Of a stretch of 64,000 nt of DNA, positions 41,763 through 49,807 are shown piece by piece. How positions within the stretch are numbered: the stretch's first letter is position 1; each line of letters starts with the position of its first letter. The notes under the pieces were generated by a model, which worked only from the letters and a program-made list of their open reading frames with translations, was not told the origin of the DNA and did no database searches. The stretch spans positions 1 through 64,000 of the forward strand of contig DATEDN010000145.1 in NCBI GenBank assembly GCA_035281645.1, written 5' to 3'. The stretch is from JACCTH01 sp035281645 (lineage in GTDB: Bacteria > Actinomycetota > Acidimicrobiia > Spongiisociales > ZC4RG35). The position numbers and the translations under genes were made by a program.

Positions 41763-43891
41763 GATGTAGCTCCCTTTCTGTTGGTTGTTTCCCATTGCTT
41801 CCGTTTGCCATGAAATGTGGTTGTGAAGTTGAAGTGGTCCCAGTGGGAGGGGAGGCGCGGGCTTACCCGCGGTCCGCTCTTTTTCAGCTCGAGTCCGGCG
41901 AATCCGAAAAGGGCCGCCTGCAGGATTCCTCCCTGGGTGGCGGCATGGATTCCGTCGCGACCGTTACCCATCGAGTCCTCGAGATCGATGGCGACGGCCT
42001 GCTGAAAAAAGTCGAACGCGAGGTCGTCCAACCCGAGTTGCGACGCCACCCGGGAATGAGCGGCGGGTGAAAGCGATGAGCCATGGTCCGTGCGGGGGAG
42101 GTAGTAGTTCCAGTTCCGTAAATGGTCGGTCCGCGACCCGCAATCGTCGGGGAAGAGGGCGATCGCCATCACCACATCCGCCTGTTTGATGACCTGCGCC
42201 TTCTGCAGACGTCCCTCTTCGAGGAGGCTGAACATGCCAGTCCGCCGTGGTTCGAAAGCGGTGAGATCGATCGACTCGAGGTCGAAGAACCCGCGATGTT
42301 GCTCCCAGACGCGGTTGCGGCCCCGCTTCTTGACCACTCGGCCTCCGAGGTCTCGCCAGTTTTCGGTGACTTCGTCATCGATGTGAAGGCGGGTCGACAT
42401 GTCGGCCACCGCCCGCGGATGATTCTGCCGTCCCCAGTCGATCAGGTCGGCGGCGAACCGCAGGTGCCAGGCAGCGGAAACGTTGGTGAAGAATGAATCT
42501 GATACGTGTACGTGGTACTCGTCGGGTCCGATGACGTCACTCAGGTGGGCGCGATCCCCGGCGAGCTCGAGCCGACTGGCCCAATAAGTCGCCCCTTCAG
42601 CCACGATCTCGATGCCCTTGTCGACCATGAACCGGTCATCGCCCGACCATTTCCAGTAAGTGTTGACCGCGTAGGCGACGTCCGAGGTGATGTGCTCCTC
42701 TAATTCCCCGGTCCAGATTCGTATCGGAGGCCCGACTGGCGGCGTGCCCCACTCCGGGGTCACCTCCGAACCGTCAGCGGCGGATTCCCAGGCATAGAAG
42801 GCACCCTGCCGCCCGTACTTCTTGGCCTTGCGCCGGGCGCCGTCGAGTCCGTGGAAGCGGTATCCGAGATGGGAGCGGGCGAGATCGGGCTGGCTCAGGG
42901 AGAAATACGGAATCACGAAGATGTCGGTGTCCCAGAAAACGTGGTGGCGGTATCCGAACCCCGAGGCGAGCTTGGCCCCAATGCCCGCTTGCGGATCATT
43001 GCGGGCGGCGGCGGCAATGAGTTGGAAGGCAGCGAAGCGCAATGCTTGCTCCGAGGCGGGATCGCCACCAACTTCCATGTTCGATCCCGCCCAGCGGGAT
43101 TTCCAGCGCCGGGCGCTGGCTCGGGACTCGTCATCGAAGGACCGACTGGCATCCGGTAGCGGGGGAAGAGAGCCCTCGTCCCTCCGAGCCCGATACTGGG
43201 CGTACTTGGTATAGGTGACTGTTTCTCCTACCCCAAGACTCCGTTCTCCAATCCAGCGGTGCCTCCGAGGCTCCTTGATGACTCCTTCGATTCCGGGTCC
43301 AAACAGCACCGACCTCACCTGGAGCCGCTGGGAGCCGTCGATGCTCTCGGCATCGAGGTTCATCACCGCCGGCCGGGTGTGGATCCACTTCTTCGGGTTC
43401 CAAGCCGGCTGCACCGGGGAGGGAATGGAGCAGTCGATTCCGGTCTCGATTCGGAGGGAGACGGGATCGGTCAGGGCTGTCACCTGTACTTCCATCGCCG
43501 CCAGATGGGGGTCGGCCAGCGACAGCAAACGACGGAAACGAAGGCGGCATGCACCGGTCTCGGGACCGCGCCAGAGAATCTCTCGCGAAAGGACTCCCGA
43601 CGAAAAGTCGAGCTTGCGCCGGTACCCAGCCGGCGGACGATCGAGGCTGAAACGGGTTCCGTCGATGAACAGTTCGAAACCCGTCCAATCGGGCACGGCT
43701 CCGAGCAGCGGGAGTTCGCCGGGCGGCGTCACCCACAACCCTTGGATGAACGTCCCGCGCTGCTCGCCGGCATGAACCTCTTCGAAGCTTCCCCGGGTTG
43801 AGAGATACCCGTTGCCGGTCGTGAACAGGGACTCATGTCCCGAAGCCAGAGAGGGGACATAGCGATTCTCCACCAGGGACCAGGTATTCAC
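41759..43891 (-). CDS. Glycoside hydrolase family 65 disaccharide phosphorylase
   Basis: Inverting phosphorylase that splits an alpha-linked glucose disaccharide (maltose, trehalose, kojibiose or nigerose) with phosphate to give beta-glucose 1-phosphate. The general acid Glu is at about residue 458 in DVIGPDEYH; other GH65 marks are GNGYLSTRGSFEE near 26 and HHVFWDTDIFVIPYF near 316. The 710-residue length is typical. Start GTG 43891 overlaps the LacI stop by 4 bases. The specificity cannot be read from motifs alone. Being cytosolic, it acts after import. Confidence 0.93.
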   Translation of the reverse strand: MNTWSLVENRYVPSLASGHESLFTTGNGYLSTRGSFEEVHAGEQRGTFIQGLWVTPPGELPLLGAVPDWTGFELFIDGTRFSLDRPPAGYRRKLDFSSGVLSREILWRGPETGACRLRFRRLLSLADPHLAAMEVQVTALTDPVSLRIETGIDCSIPSPVQPAWNPKKWIHTRPAVMNLDAESIDGSQRLQVRSVLFGPGIEGVIKEPRRHRWIGERSLGVGETVTYTKYAQYRARRDEGSLPPLPDASRSFDDESRASARRWKSRWAGSNMEVGGDPASEQALRFAAFQLIAAAARNDPQAGIGAKLASGFGYRHHVFWDTDIFVIPYFSLSQPDLARSHLGYRFHGLDGARRKAKKYGRQGAFYAWESAADGSEVTPEWGTPPVGPPIRIWTGELEEHITSDVAYAVNTYWKWSGDDRFMVDKGIEIVAEGATYWASRLELAGDRAHLSDVIGPDEYHVHVSDSFFTNVSAAWHLRFAADLIDWGRQNHPRAVADMSTRLHIDDEVTENWRDLGGRVVKKRGRNRVWEQHRGFFDLESIDLTAFEPRRTGMFSLLEEGRLQKAQVIKQADVVMAIALFPDDCGSRTDHLRNWNYYLPRTDHGSSLSPAAHSRVASQLGLDDLAFDFFQQAVAIDLEDSMGNGRDGIHAATQGGILQAALFGFAGLELKKSGPRVSPRLPSHWDHFNFTTTFHGKRKQWETTNRKGATS

Positions 43892-44865
43892 GGACCGGTG
43901 CTCTCTCGCACTATCAAATTGGGCATGAGCAGTTGGGAGGGGGGAACCGGACCGCCCTCCAGGATCGAGACCAGACCGTCGATCAAGCAACGGGCGACTT
44001 GGTCCATGGGCTGGCGCACACTGGTCAAACCAGGGGTCACCAACCCCGCCGCCACTGAGTCGTCGAACCCGGCAATGGCTACATCACGGCCCACGCTCAA
44101 GCCCAAGTCGGCGGCGGCCGCCATCATCCCCAGCGCCAGGCTGTCCTCCACCGCTGCTACCGCGGTGGGGGGGCGATCGCGGCCGAAAAGGCTGTGTCCG
44201 AGCCGGCGACCGTTCTCGAAACCACCCAGGACCCTGATCACCTCCCGATCCTTGCCCGGCCCAAAGCCTCGAACCCGGTCGTCGCCACTTTCTGAGCCCT
44301 CGGGCCAGGCAGCCAGGGTGATCCGAGCATGACCGGCCGTAACCAGATGGTCGACCACCAGCCTCATGCCGGCGGCACCGTCCACGTCTACCCATGGGAA
44401 CGGTTGCGAGTCGAGCGCCCGGCCGAAAGAGACGAAGGGAACTCCCGACTTGGAGAGGAGCGCGATGCGAGGGTCTCGATAGTTGGTTTCCGATAGCACC
44501 AGGCCGTCGACATCACCGCCCCGGATGAGCCGCCGGTAGGCATCGAGCTCGGTCTCGTCCTGGCGAGGGGAGAAGAGCGCAATCTCGAGCCCATGGCCCG
44601 AAGCCGCCCCCACCAGGGCATGAAGGAAGACATCGAGGGCGGGGCTCTTCCCGGCGCCGGGGAGCCGGTAACCAATCAGATAGGTGCGACGGGCCTGAAG
44701 GCTACGAGCGGCGCGATTGGGCCGGTAGTCGAGTTCGCTGATGACCGAGAGAACCCGCGCCCGGGTGGGGTCGGCCACGAGATGGGGAGCGTTGAGGACG
44801 TTGGAAACCGTTCCGACCGAGACCCCGGCCCGATCGCTCACCTCTCGAATTGTGCTGCGCCCCAT
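43888..44865 (-). CDS. LacI family transcriptional regulator of the disaccharide operon
   Basis: A 325-residue repressor. The helix-turn-helix is at residues 5-25 (IREVSDRAGVSVGTVSNVLN), the hinge helix is RPNRAARSLQARRT, and a periplasmic-binding-protein fold senses the sugar. It is the first gene of the operon, overlapping GH65 by 4 bases. Two matching operators lie 16 and 36 bases before its ATG (44865), so it very likely represses itself and the operon. Confidence 0.95.
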   Translation of the reverse strand: MGRSTIREVSDRAGVSVGTVSNVLNAPHLVADPTRARVLSVISELDYRPNRAARSLQARRTYLIGYRLPGAGKSPALDVFLHALVGAASGHGLEIALFSPRQDETELDAYRRLIRGGDVDGLVLSETNYRDPRIALLSKSGVPFVSFGRALDSQPFPWVDVDGAAGMRLVVDHLVTAGHARITLAAWPEGSESGDDRVRGFGPGKDREVIRVLGGFENGRRLGHSLFGRDRPPTAVAAVEDSLALGMMAAAADLGLSVGRDVAIAGFDDSVAAGLVTPGLTSVRQPMDQVARCLIDGLVSILEGGPVPPSQLLMPNLIVRESTGP

Positions 44866-44880
44866 GACCCCTTCCGGCCT

Positions 44881-44892
44881 TGAAACGTTTCA
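44881..44892. promoter_or_regulatory. LacI-type operator, proximal
   Basis: Perfect 12-base palindrome TGAAACGTTTCA, with the central CG usual for LacI/GalR operators. It lies 16 bases upstream of the regulator start, where it would block transcription of the disaccharide operon. Confidence 0.8.
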
Positions 44893-44900
44893 GGCGCATC

Positions 44901-44914
44901 TTGAAACCTTTCAA
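44901..44914. promoter_or_regulatory. LacI-type operator, distal
   Basis: TTGAAACCTTTCAA: perfect 6-base arms around CC. Its centre lies 21 bases from that of the proximal site, two helical turns, so two dimers could bind side by side on the same DNA face. Confidence 0.7.
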
Positions 44915-44990
44915 CCGGGTGTGGCGCTCCCGTACAAGCTTGTTTTTCGCGTTCTTAGACCCCCGACAAAGCGAGTGATACGTTGACCCC

Positions 44991-46400
44991 ATGACTGCCG
45001 GCGATCCACTGTCGACCCGCAGCGACACCTGGGCGGGCGGGGTCGAGCCCCTGCGCCTGGGTCTCGGTGCGGGCTTCTTGTCCCTGCCACTCCTGGGGCT
45101 GGCTCTCCTCATCGCCCGCCCTGAGCTGGACCGAGTCTGGGAACACCATCCATCCCACTTCTGGCTGGTCCTCGCCGCCGGAGGGATCAACGCCGCCCTC
45201 GCCTATGCGACCGCCACCGCGGCTCACCGTCGCAGCGATGCCCGGATTTTCCTCGTCTCGCTCTCCTTCTTTTCGGCCGCCGGTTTTCTCGGTCTGCACG
45301 CATTGGCTACACCCGGGGTGTTACTCGAGACCACCAACGCCGGCTTCGCCCTCGCCACCCCAATCGGTTTGGTGGTCTCATCGATTCTGGCCGCGGCCTC
45401 GAGCGCTCAACCCGACCGGGCGATGGCGGGCGTCATCATTCGCAAGGCCCGCTTCCTCAGAGCGGCGCTGGTCGCTCTGATGCTGGCCTGGGCGACGGCT
45501 TCGCTCACCCGCTGGGGTCCGCTCGACAACCCCGCCGCCCCCGAGCGCGCCTCAGGTCCGTTGCTCATCCTGGCGGCCGTCGGTGTGGTCCTCTACAGCG
45601 TGGCCGTATGGCGTTACCTTGGGGTTCCGCGCTTTCACGGCTCGCTCCTTCCCCTGGCGATGGCCGCGGCCTTCACGCTGCTTGCAGAAGCGATGGTGGC
45701 GGTGGCATGGGGGCGCAACTGGCATGTGTCATGGTGGGAATGGCACCTACTGATGTTGATCGCCTTCGTCATCGTGGCGGTTGCAGCACAACGCTCATGG
45801 CGGGACGAACGCTGGAGCGGTCTCTATCTCCCCGAAACAGCGGCCGCTGAGCGCGAAGTGAGCGTCGTCTTTGCCGATCTCCACGGATTCACCGGGTTCT
45901 CCGAGCATCAGCATCCCCAGCTGGTGGCGGACATGCTCAACACCTTTTACAACGAGGTCATCCCGCCGGTGGTAGACCGTTATGGAGGCGAGATTGATCG
46001 GCTGATCGGAGACGCGATCATGGCTACGTTCAATGCCTCGCGTGATCAACCCGATCATGCTCGTCGCGCTTGTGGAGCAGCGATTGCTATCCAGGAAAGC
46101 GCGGCCGAAGTGGCCAGGGCCAATCCCAACTGGCCCCGATTTCGAATCGGCGTGAACACCGGATTGGTGGTGGCCGGAGTTCTGGGGACTGCCGGCGGCC
46201 GCACTTACACCGTGATCGGCGATGCGGTCAATGTCGCCGCCCGCCTTCAAGCCAAAGCCGGTCCGGGAGAGGTGGTGATCGCTGGTGAGACTCTGCGCCG
46301 GATCGAGGGGGCAAAAGTGGAGTCCCTCGGTCGCTTGACGGTGAAGGGCCGCTCCGAAGCGGTCGAGGCCTACCGCTTGCTCTCCATGGCGCCCAATTGA
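44991..46400 (+). CDS. Membrane class III adenylate/guanylate cyclase
   Basis: A 469-residue protein. About seven hydrophobic helices fill residues 20-265; the cyclase domain follows (about 283-465). Both metal Asp residues are present (VVFADLHGFTGF and IGDAIMATF), as is the transition-state Asn/Arg pair in DAVNVAARL. The Lys that usually selects adenine is replaced by Arg (EIDRLIGDA), while the second selector is Thr (YTVIGDA). It makes cAMP or another cyclic nucleotide; the signal sensed by the membrane part is unknown. Start ATG 44991, beside the LacI operators on the other strand. Confidence 0.9.
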   Translation: MTAGDPLSTRSDTWAGGVEPLRLGLGAGFLSLPLLGLALLIARPELDRVWEHHPSHFWLVLAAGGINAALAYATATAAHRRSDARIFLVSLSFFSAAGFLGLHALATPGVLLETTNAGFALATPIGLVVSSILAAASSAQPDRAMAGVIIRKARFLRAALVALMLAWATASLTRWGPLDNPAAPERASGPLLILAAVGVVLYSVAVWRYLGVPRFHGSLLPLAMAAAFTLLAEAMVAVAWGRNWHVSWWEWHLLMLIAFVIVAVAAQRSWRDERWSGLYLPETAAAEREVSVVFADLHGFTGFSEHQHPQLVADMLNTFYNEVIPPVVDRYGGEIDRLIGDAIMATFNASRDQPDHARRACGAAIAIQESAAEVARANPNWPRFRIGVNTGLVVAGVLGTAGGRTYTVIGDAVNVAARLQAKAGPGEVVIAGETLRRIEGAKVESLGRLTVKGRSEAVEAYRLLSMAPN

Positions 46401-46430
46401 CACTCGGGCGCCATCGCTAACCTCATCGAG

Positions 46431-47393
46431 ATGGCGCTCGCAGTAGCCCCCGACCGCGCCGCTCTCCTTCCGGACCGGATTACCAACGCCAGCCTGGCCG
46501 CCTTTCTGCGTGCAGTCCCCAGTACCGATGAGGTAGGAGTGGAAGAGCGAGTCGCCTCGCTTTCGACCCGTTCGATCAAGAGGGAGTCGAAGAGCGAGGC
46601 TCTCCAGTTGGCGGTGCGGATGATGGATCTCACCACCCTCGAGGGAAAGGACACTCCCGGGAAGGTGGCGCAGATGTCGGCCAAGGCAGTTCGGCCCGAT
46701 CCCACCGATCCCTCGGTTCCCTCAGTGGCCGCGGTGTGCGTGTACCCGGCGATGGTCCCCTACGCGCTGGAGGCGGTGGCCGGAAGCTCGGTCAAGGTGG
46801 CCTCGGTGGCGACGTATTTCCCGTCGGGACAGCTGGACACAAAGCTCAAGGTCGCAGAGACCGCCCGGGTGGTGGAGATGGGAGCCCACGAGGTCGACAT
46901 GGTCATCGATCGAGGAGCTTTCCTATCCGGTCAGTATTTCCGGGTCTTCGATGAGATTCGCCGGGTGAGGGAAGCGTGCGGGGAGCAGGCCCACTTGAAG
47001 GTGATTCTCGAAACGGGAGAGCTCGGTTCATACGACCAGGTGCGGGGGGCATCGATGCTGGCGATGGCGGCCGGAGCCGACTTCATCAAAACCTCGACAG
47101 GAAAGGTTCAGCCCGCGGCCACTTTGCCCGTGACGCTGGTGATGCTCGAAGCGATTCGAGACTTCTACCTGGCGACGGGGGTGCAGGTGGGCATGAAGCC
47201 CGCCGGTGGCATACGAACCTCGAAAGACGCAATCCGTTACCTGGTGGTGCTCAACGAGACGCTTGGTTCGGCCTGGATGACTCCCGATTGGTTCCGCTTT
47301 GGGGCGTCGACTTTGCTCAACGACGTGTTGATGCAGATCCGTTGGCTCAAGACGGGTCGCTATCAATCGGCTGACTACTTCACGAAGGACTGA
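46431..47393 (+). CDS. deoC: Deoxyribose-phosphate aldolase
   Basis: Splits deoxyribose 5-phosphate into glyceraldehyde 3-phosphate and acetaldehyde. Schiff-base Lys220 in ADFIKTSTGKVQ, proton-relay Lys near 255 in GMKPAGGIRTSK, and the DLTTLEGKDT start of the barrel at 66-75. At 320 residues it is the long form common in Actinomycetota. It is followed by two aldehyde dehydrogenase genes that would oxidise the acetaldehyde. Start ATG 46431. Confidence 0.95.
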   Translation: MALAVAPDRAALLPDRITNASLAAFLRAVPSTDEVGVEERVASLSTRSIKRESKSEALQLAVRMMDLTTLEGKDTPGKVAQMSAKAVRPDPTDPSVPSVAAVCVYPAMVPYALEAVAGSSVKVASVATYFPSGQLDTKLKVAETARVVEMGAHEVDMVIDRGAFLSGQYFRVFDEIRRVREACGEQAHLKVILETGELGSYDQVRGASMLAMAAGADFIKTSTGKVQPAATLPVTLVMLEAIRDFYLATGVQVGMKPAGGIRTSKDAIRYLVVLNETLGSAWMTPDWFRFGASTLLNDVLMQIRWLKTGRYQSADYFTKD

Positions 47394-47395
47394 AT

Positions 47396-48865
47396 TTGTC
47401 GCGCAACCTGCCGGCCACTCCCGCCCTCGAGTGGTCATATGCCCCCAGCCGGGAGTCGAGCGAGATCGTCGAACTGGAGTCACGCTACGGGCTCTTCATC
47501 AACGGCAAGTTTCGGGCTCCGGCCTCGAAGAAGTATTTCCCGACCATCAACCCGGCCAACGAGGATTTGCTCACCGAGGTGGCGGAGGCCAATGCCACCG
47601 ATGTCAGTCGAGCGGTCAAGGCCGCCCGCGACGCATTCGAGGACGGCTGGGGAGCGATGCCGGGCAAGGAGCGGGCCAAATATCTCTTCCGGATCGCTCG
47701 TATGGTGCAGGAGCGTTCACGCGAGCTCGCAGTGCTCGAGACCCTCGACGGCGGCAAGCCCATAAAGGAGTCACGGGATGTCGACCTGCCTTTGGTGGCC
47801 GCTCACTTCTTCTATTACGCCGGCTGGGCGGACAAGCTCGAATATGCCTTCCCCGGGCTCGATCCGAAGCCTCTGGGAGTCGCCGGCCAGGTGATCCCGT
47901 GGAACTTTCCATTGATGATGCTGGCCTGGAAGATCGCCCCCGCTTTGGCCGCAGGCAACACCGTCGTGCTCAAGCCGGCCGAGACCACCCCGCTCTCGGC
48001 TCTGACGTTCGCCAGCCTGGCCTCCGAAGCCGGCTTGCCCCCGGGAGTGATCAACATCGTCACGGGCGCCGGTGCCACTGGCGCAGCTCTGGTCGAACAC
48101 AACGATGTCGACAAGATCGCCTTCACCGGGTCGACCGCGGTTGGCAAACAGATCGCCTCGACGCTGGTCGGGAGTGGAAAGCGCCTCACCCTGGAGCTGG
48201 GGGGAAAGGCGGCCCACGTCATCTTCGACGACGCTCCGATGGATCAAGCGATCGAGGGCGTCATCAACGGCATCTTCTTCAATCAGGGACATGTGTGTTG
48301 CGCCGGCAGTCGCTTGTTCGTGCAGGAATCGATCCACGATCGATTCGTTGAGAAGCTCAAGCGGCGCCTTTCGACCCTCCGGGTGGGTGATCCGCTCGAC
48401 AAGAACACCGACGTGGGAGCGATCAACTCGGCAGAACAGCTGGCACGAATCTCAGAGCTGGTGGAAGCCGGCCAACAGGAAGGGGCTGAGATGTACCAGC
48501 CGGACTGCGTTCTGCCGCGCAACGGATTTTGGTTCCGCCCCACCCTTTTCACGGGTGTTTCCCAGAGCCATCGCATCGCTCAGGAAGAGATCTTCGGGCC
48601 GGTGCTCTCGATCATGAGCTTTCGCACTCCCGAGGAAGCGGTGGAAAAGGCCAACAACACCCCCTACGGTCTGTCGGCCGGGGTGTGGACCAGCAAGGGC
48701 TCGCGCATCCTGTGGATGGCCGATCGCCTCAAGGCGGGGGTGGTGTGGGCCAACACCTACAACAAGTTCGATCCCGCCTCGCCCTTCGGGGGGTACAAGG
48801 AGTCGGGCTTTGGGCGCGAGGGGGGCCGTCATGGCCTTCTGCCCTATCTCAAGGGCGTCGGTTGA
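47396..48865 (+). CDS. Aldehyde dehydrogenase (catalytic ALDH of the deoC cluster)
   Basis: A 489-residue NAD(P)-dependent enzyme. Catalytic Glu267 in LELGGKAAHV and Cys301 in NQGHVCCAGSR; the Rossmann binding loop GSTAVGKQ is near 245. It probably oxidises acetaldehyde from DeoC. Start TTG 47396 is preceded by AAGGA in the deoC end. It overlaps the following half-length ALDH by one base (TGATG), which resembles a split two-domain ALDH16. Confidence 0.93.
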   Translation: MSRNLPATPALEWSYAPSRESSEIVELESRYGLFINGKFRAPASKKYFPTINPANEDLLTEVAEANATDVSRAVKAARDAFEDGWGAMPGKERAKYLFRIARMVQERSRELAVLETLDGGKPIKESRDVDLPLVAAHFFYYAGWADKLEYAFPGLDPKPLGVAGQVIPWNFPLMMLAWKIAPALAAGNTVVLKPAETTPLSALTFASLASEAGLPPGVINIVTGAGATGAALVEHNDVDKIAFTGSTAVGKQIASTLVGSGKRLTLELGGKAAHVIFDDAPMDQAIEGVINGIFFNQGHVCCAGSRLFVQESIHDRFVEKLKRRLSTLRVGDPLDKNTDVGAINSAEQLARISELVEAGQQEGAEMYQPDCVLPRNGFWFRPTLFTGVSQSHRIAQEEIFGPVLSIMSFRTPEEAVEKANNTPYGLSAGVWTSKGSRILWMADRLKAGVVWANTYNKFDPASPFGGYKESGFGREGGRHGLLPYLKGVG

Positions 48866-49731
48866 TGGCCAAAGAATCGAGAGATGGCCGGCTCGACGTC
48901 CGCAAGACCTACAAGCTCTATATCAACGGGGAGTTCCCGCGGTCGGAATCGGGTCGCAGCTACCCCGCCCGCGATCGAGAAGGTGAGGTTCTCGCTCGCG
49001 TGGCCCGGGCCTCGCGCAAAGACCTGCGGGAGGCGGTGCGGGCGGCGCGCACGGCGGGGGAGAAGTGGGCCGCCAAGTCCGGCTACAACCGCGGACAGAT
49101 TTTCTACCGGATCGCGGAGATGATGGAGGATCGGGGCGCGGTTTTCGCCGAGCAACTCGCAGATGGAGGGCTCACCCCGGCGCGGGCCCGGGCCGAGGTA
49201 TCGGCGGCCGTCGACCGGATGGTTTGGTACGCAGGATGGGCCGACAAGTTCGCCCAGATCTACGGCAATCTCAACCCGGTAGCCGGGCCCTTCTTCAATA
49301 TCTCTGCCCCCGAGCCCACGGGTGTCGTGGGCATCATCGCTCCCGAGAGCCCGGCCTTGCTGGGCCTGGTGTCACGGTTGGCACCGGTGATGGTGGCCGG
49401 GAATACGGCGGTGGTGATCTCATCGGAGACCCAGCCGCTTCCGGCCATCACGTTCTCAGAGGTGCTCGAGAGCTCGGATGTCCCGGCTGGGGTGATCAAC
49501 ATCCTCACCGGTTTCCCTGCCGAGCTCGCTCCGTGGCTGGCCGATCATATGGACGTCAATGCTCTCGACATGGCCGGTGCCTCGCCTGAAGTCGGCCTGC
49601 GGGTGAGGCAGGGAGCGGTCCACAACGTCAAGCGGCTGGTGGGAACCGACGGCTACACCGATCTCCAATCCCCCTACTTGATCGCGGCCTTCACCGAGAC
49701 CAAAACCGTCTGGCATCCCAAAGGTCTCTGA
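48865..49731 (+). CDS. Half-length non-catalytic aldehyde dehydrogenase (ALDH16-like second domain)
   Basis: A 288-residue ALDH homologue that keeps the first half of the cofactor domain (GVVGIIAPESPALLGLVSRLAP, then VMVAGNTAVVI) but ends before the catalytic domain. The Glu and Cys motifs of active ALDHs are absent, and after VINILTGFPAE the protein shortens and ends. Frame, start and stop are clean, so it looks like a kept pseudoenzyme rather than a recent truncation. A structural partner of the preceding ALDH is likely (inference). Start ATG 48865. Confidence 0.85.
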   Translation: MAKESRDGRLDVRKTYKLYINGEFPRSESGRSYPARDREGEVLARVARASRKDLREAVRAARTAGEKWAAKSGYNRGQIFYRIAEMMEDRGAVFAEQLADGGLTPARARAEVSAAVDRMVWYAGWADKFAQIYGNLNPVAGPFFNISAPEPTGVVGIIAPESPALLGLVSRLAPVMVAGNTAVVISSETQPLPAITFSEVLESSDVPAGVINILTGFPAELAPWLADHMDVNALDMAGASPEVGLRVRQGAVHNVKRLVGTDGYTDLQSPYLIAAFTETKTVWHPKGL

Positions 49732-49732
49732 G

Positions 49733-49784
49733 CGAACCCAGGGTTCGCAGGGTGGTACCGGCTCCCTGCCAGCCCGCAGAACGA
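49733..49784 (+). promoter_or_regulatory. Conserved 52-base structured RNA element, copy 2
   Basis: Starts one base after the ALDH stop and ends 23 bases before the glycosylase start. It is the same length as copy 1 and aligns without gaps. GGGTT (49741-49745) pairs with AGCCC (49771-49775); GCAGGG (49747-49752) pairs with CCCTGC (49764-49769). The second inner pair is C-G here and G-C in copy 1, a compensatory change. GGTGGTACCG (49751-49760) is present but shifted three bases relative to copy 1. Confidence 0.7.
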
Positions 49785-49807
49785 GCGAGAGGTAGGGTCG
49801 TCGGACC

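Noticed and set aside
48865..49731. Half-length ALDH as a recent pseudogene
   Set aside because: It has a coupled start, normal codon use and a clean stop directly before a conserved element, and no remnant of the catalytic half follows in any frame.
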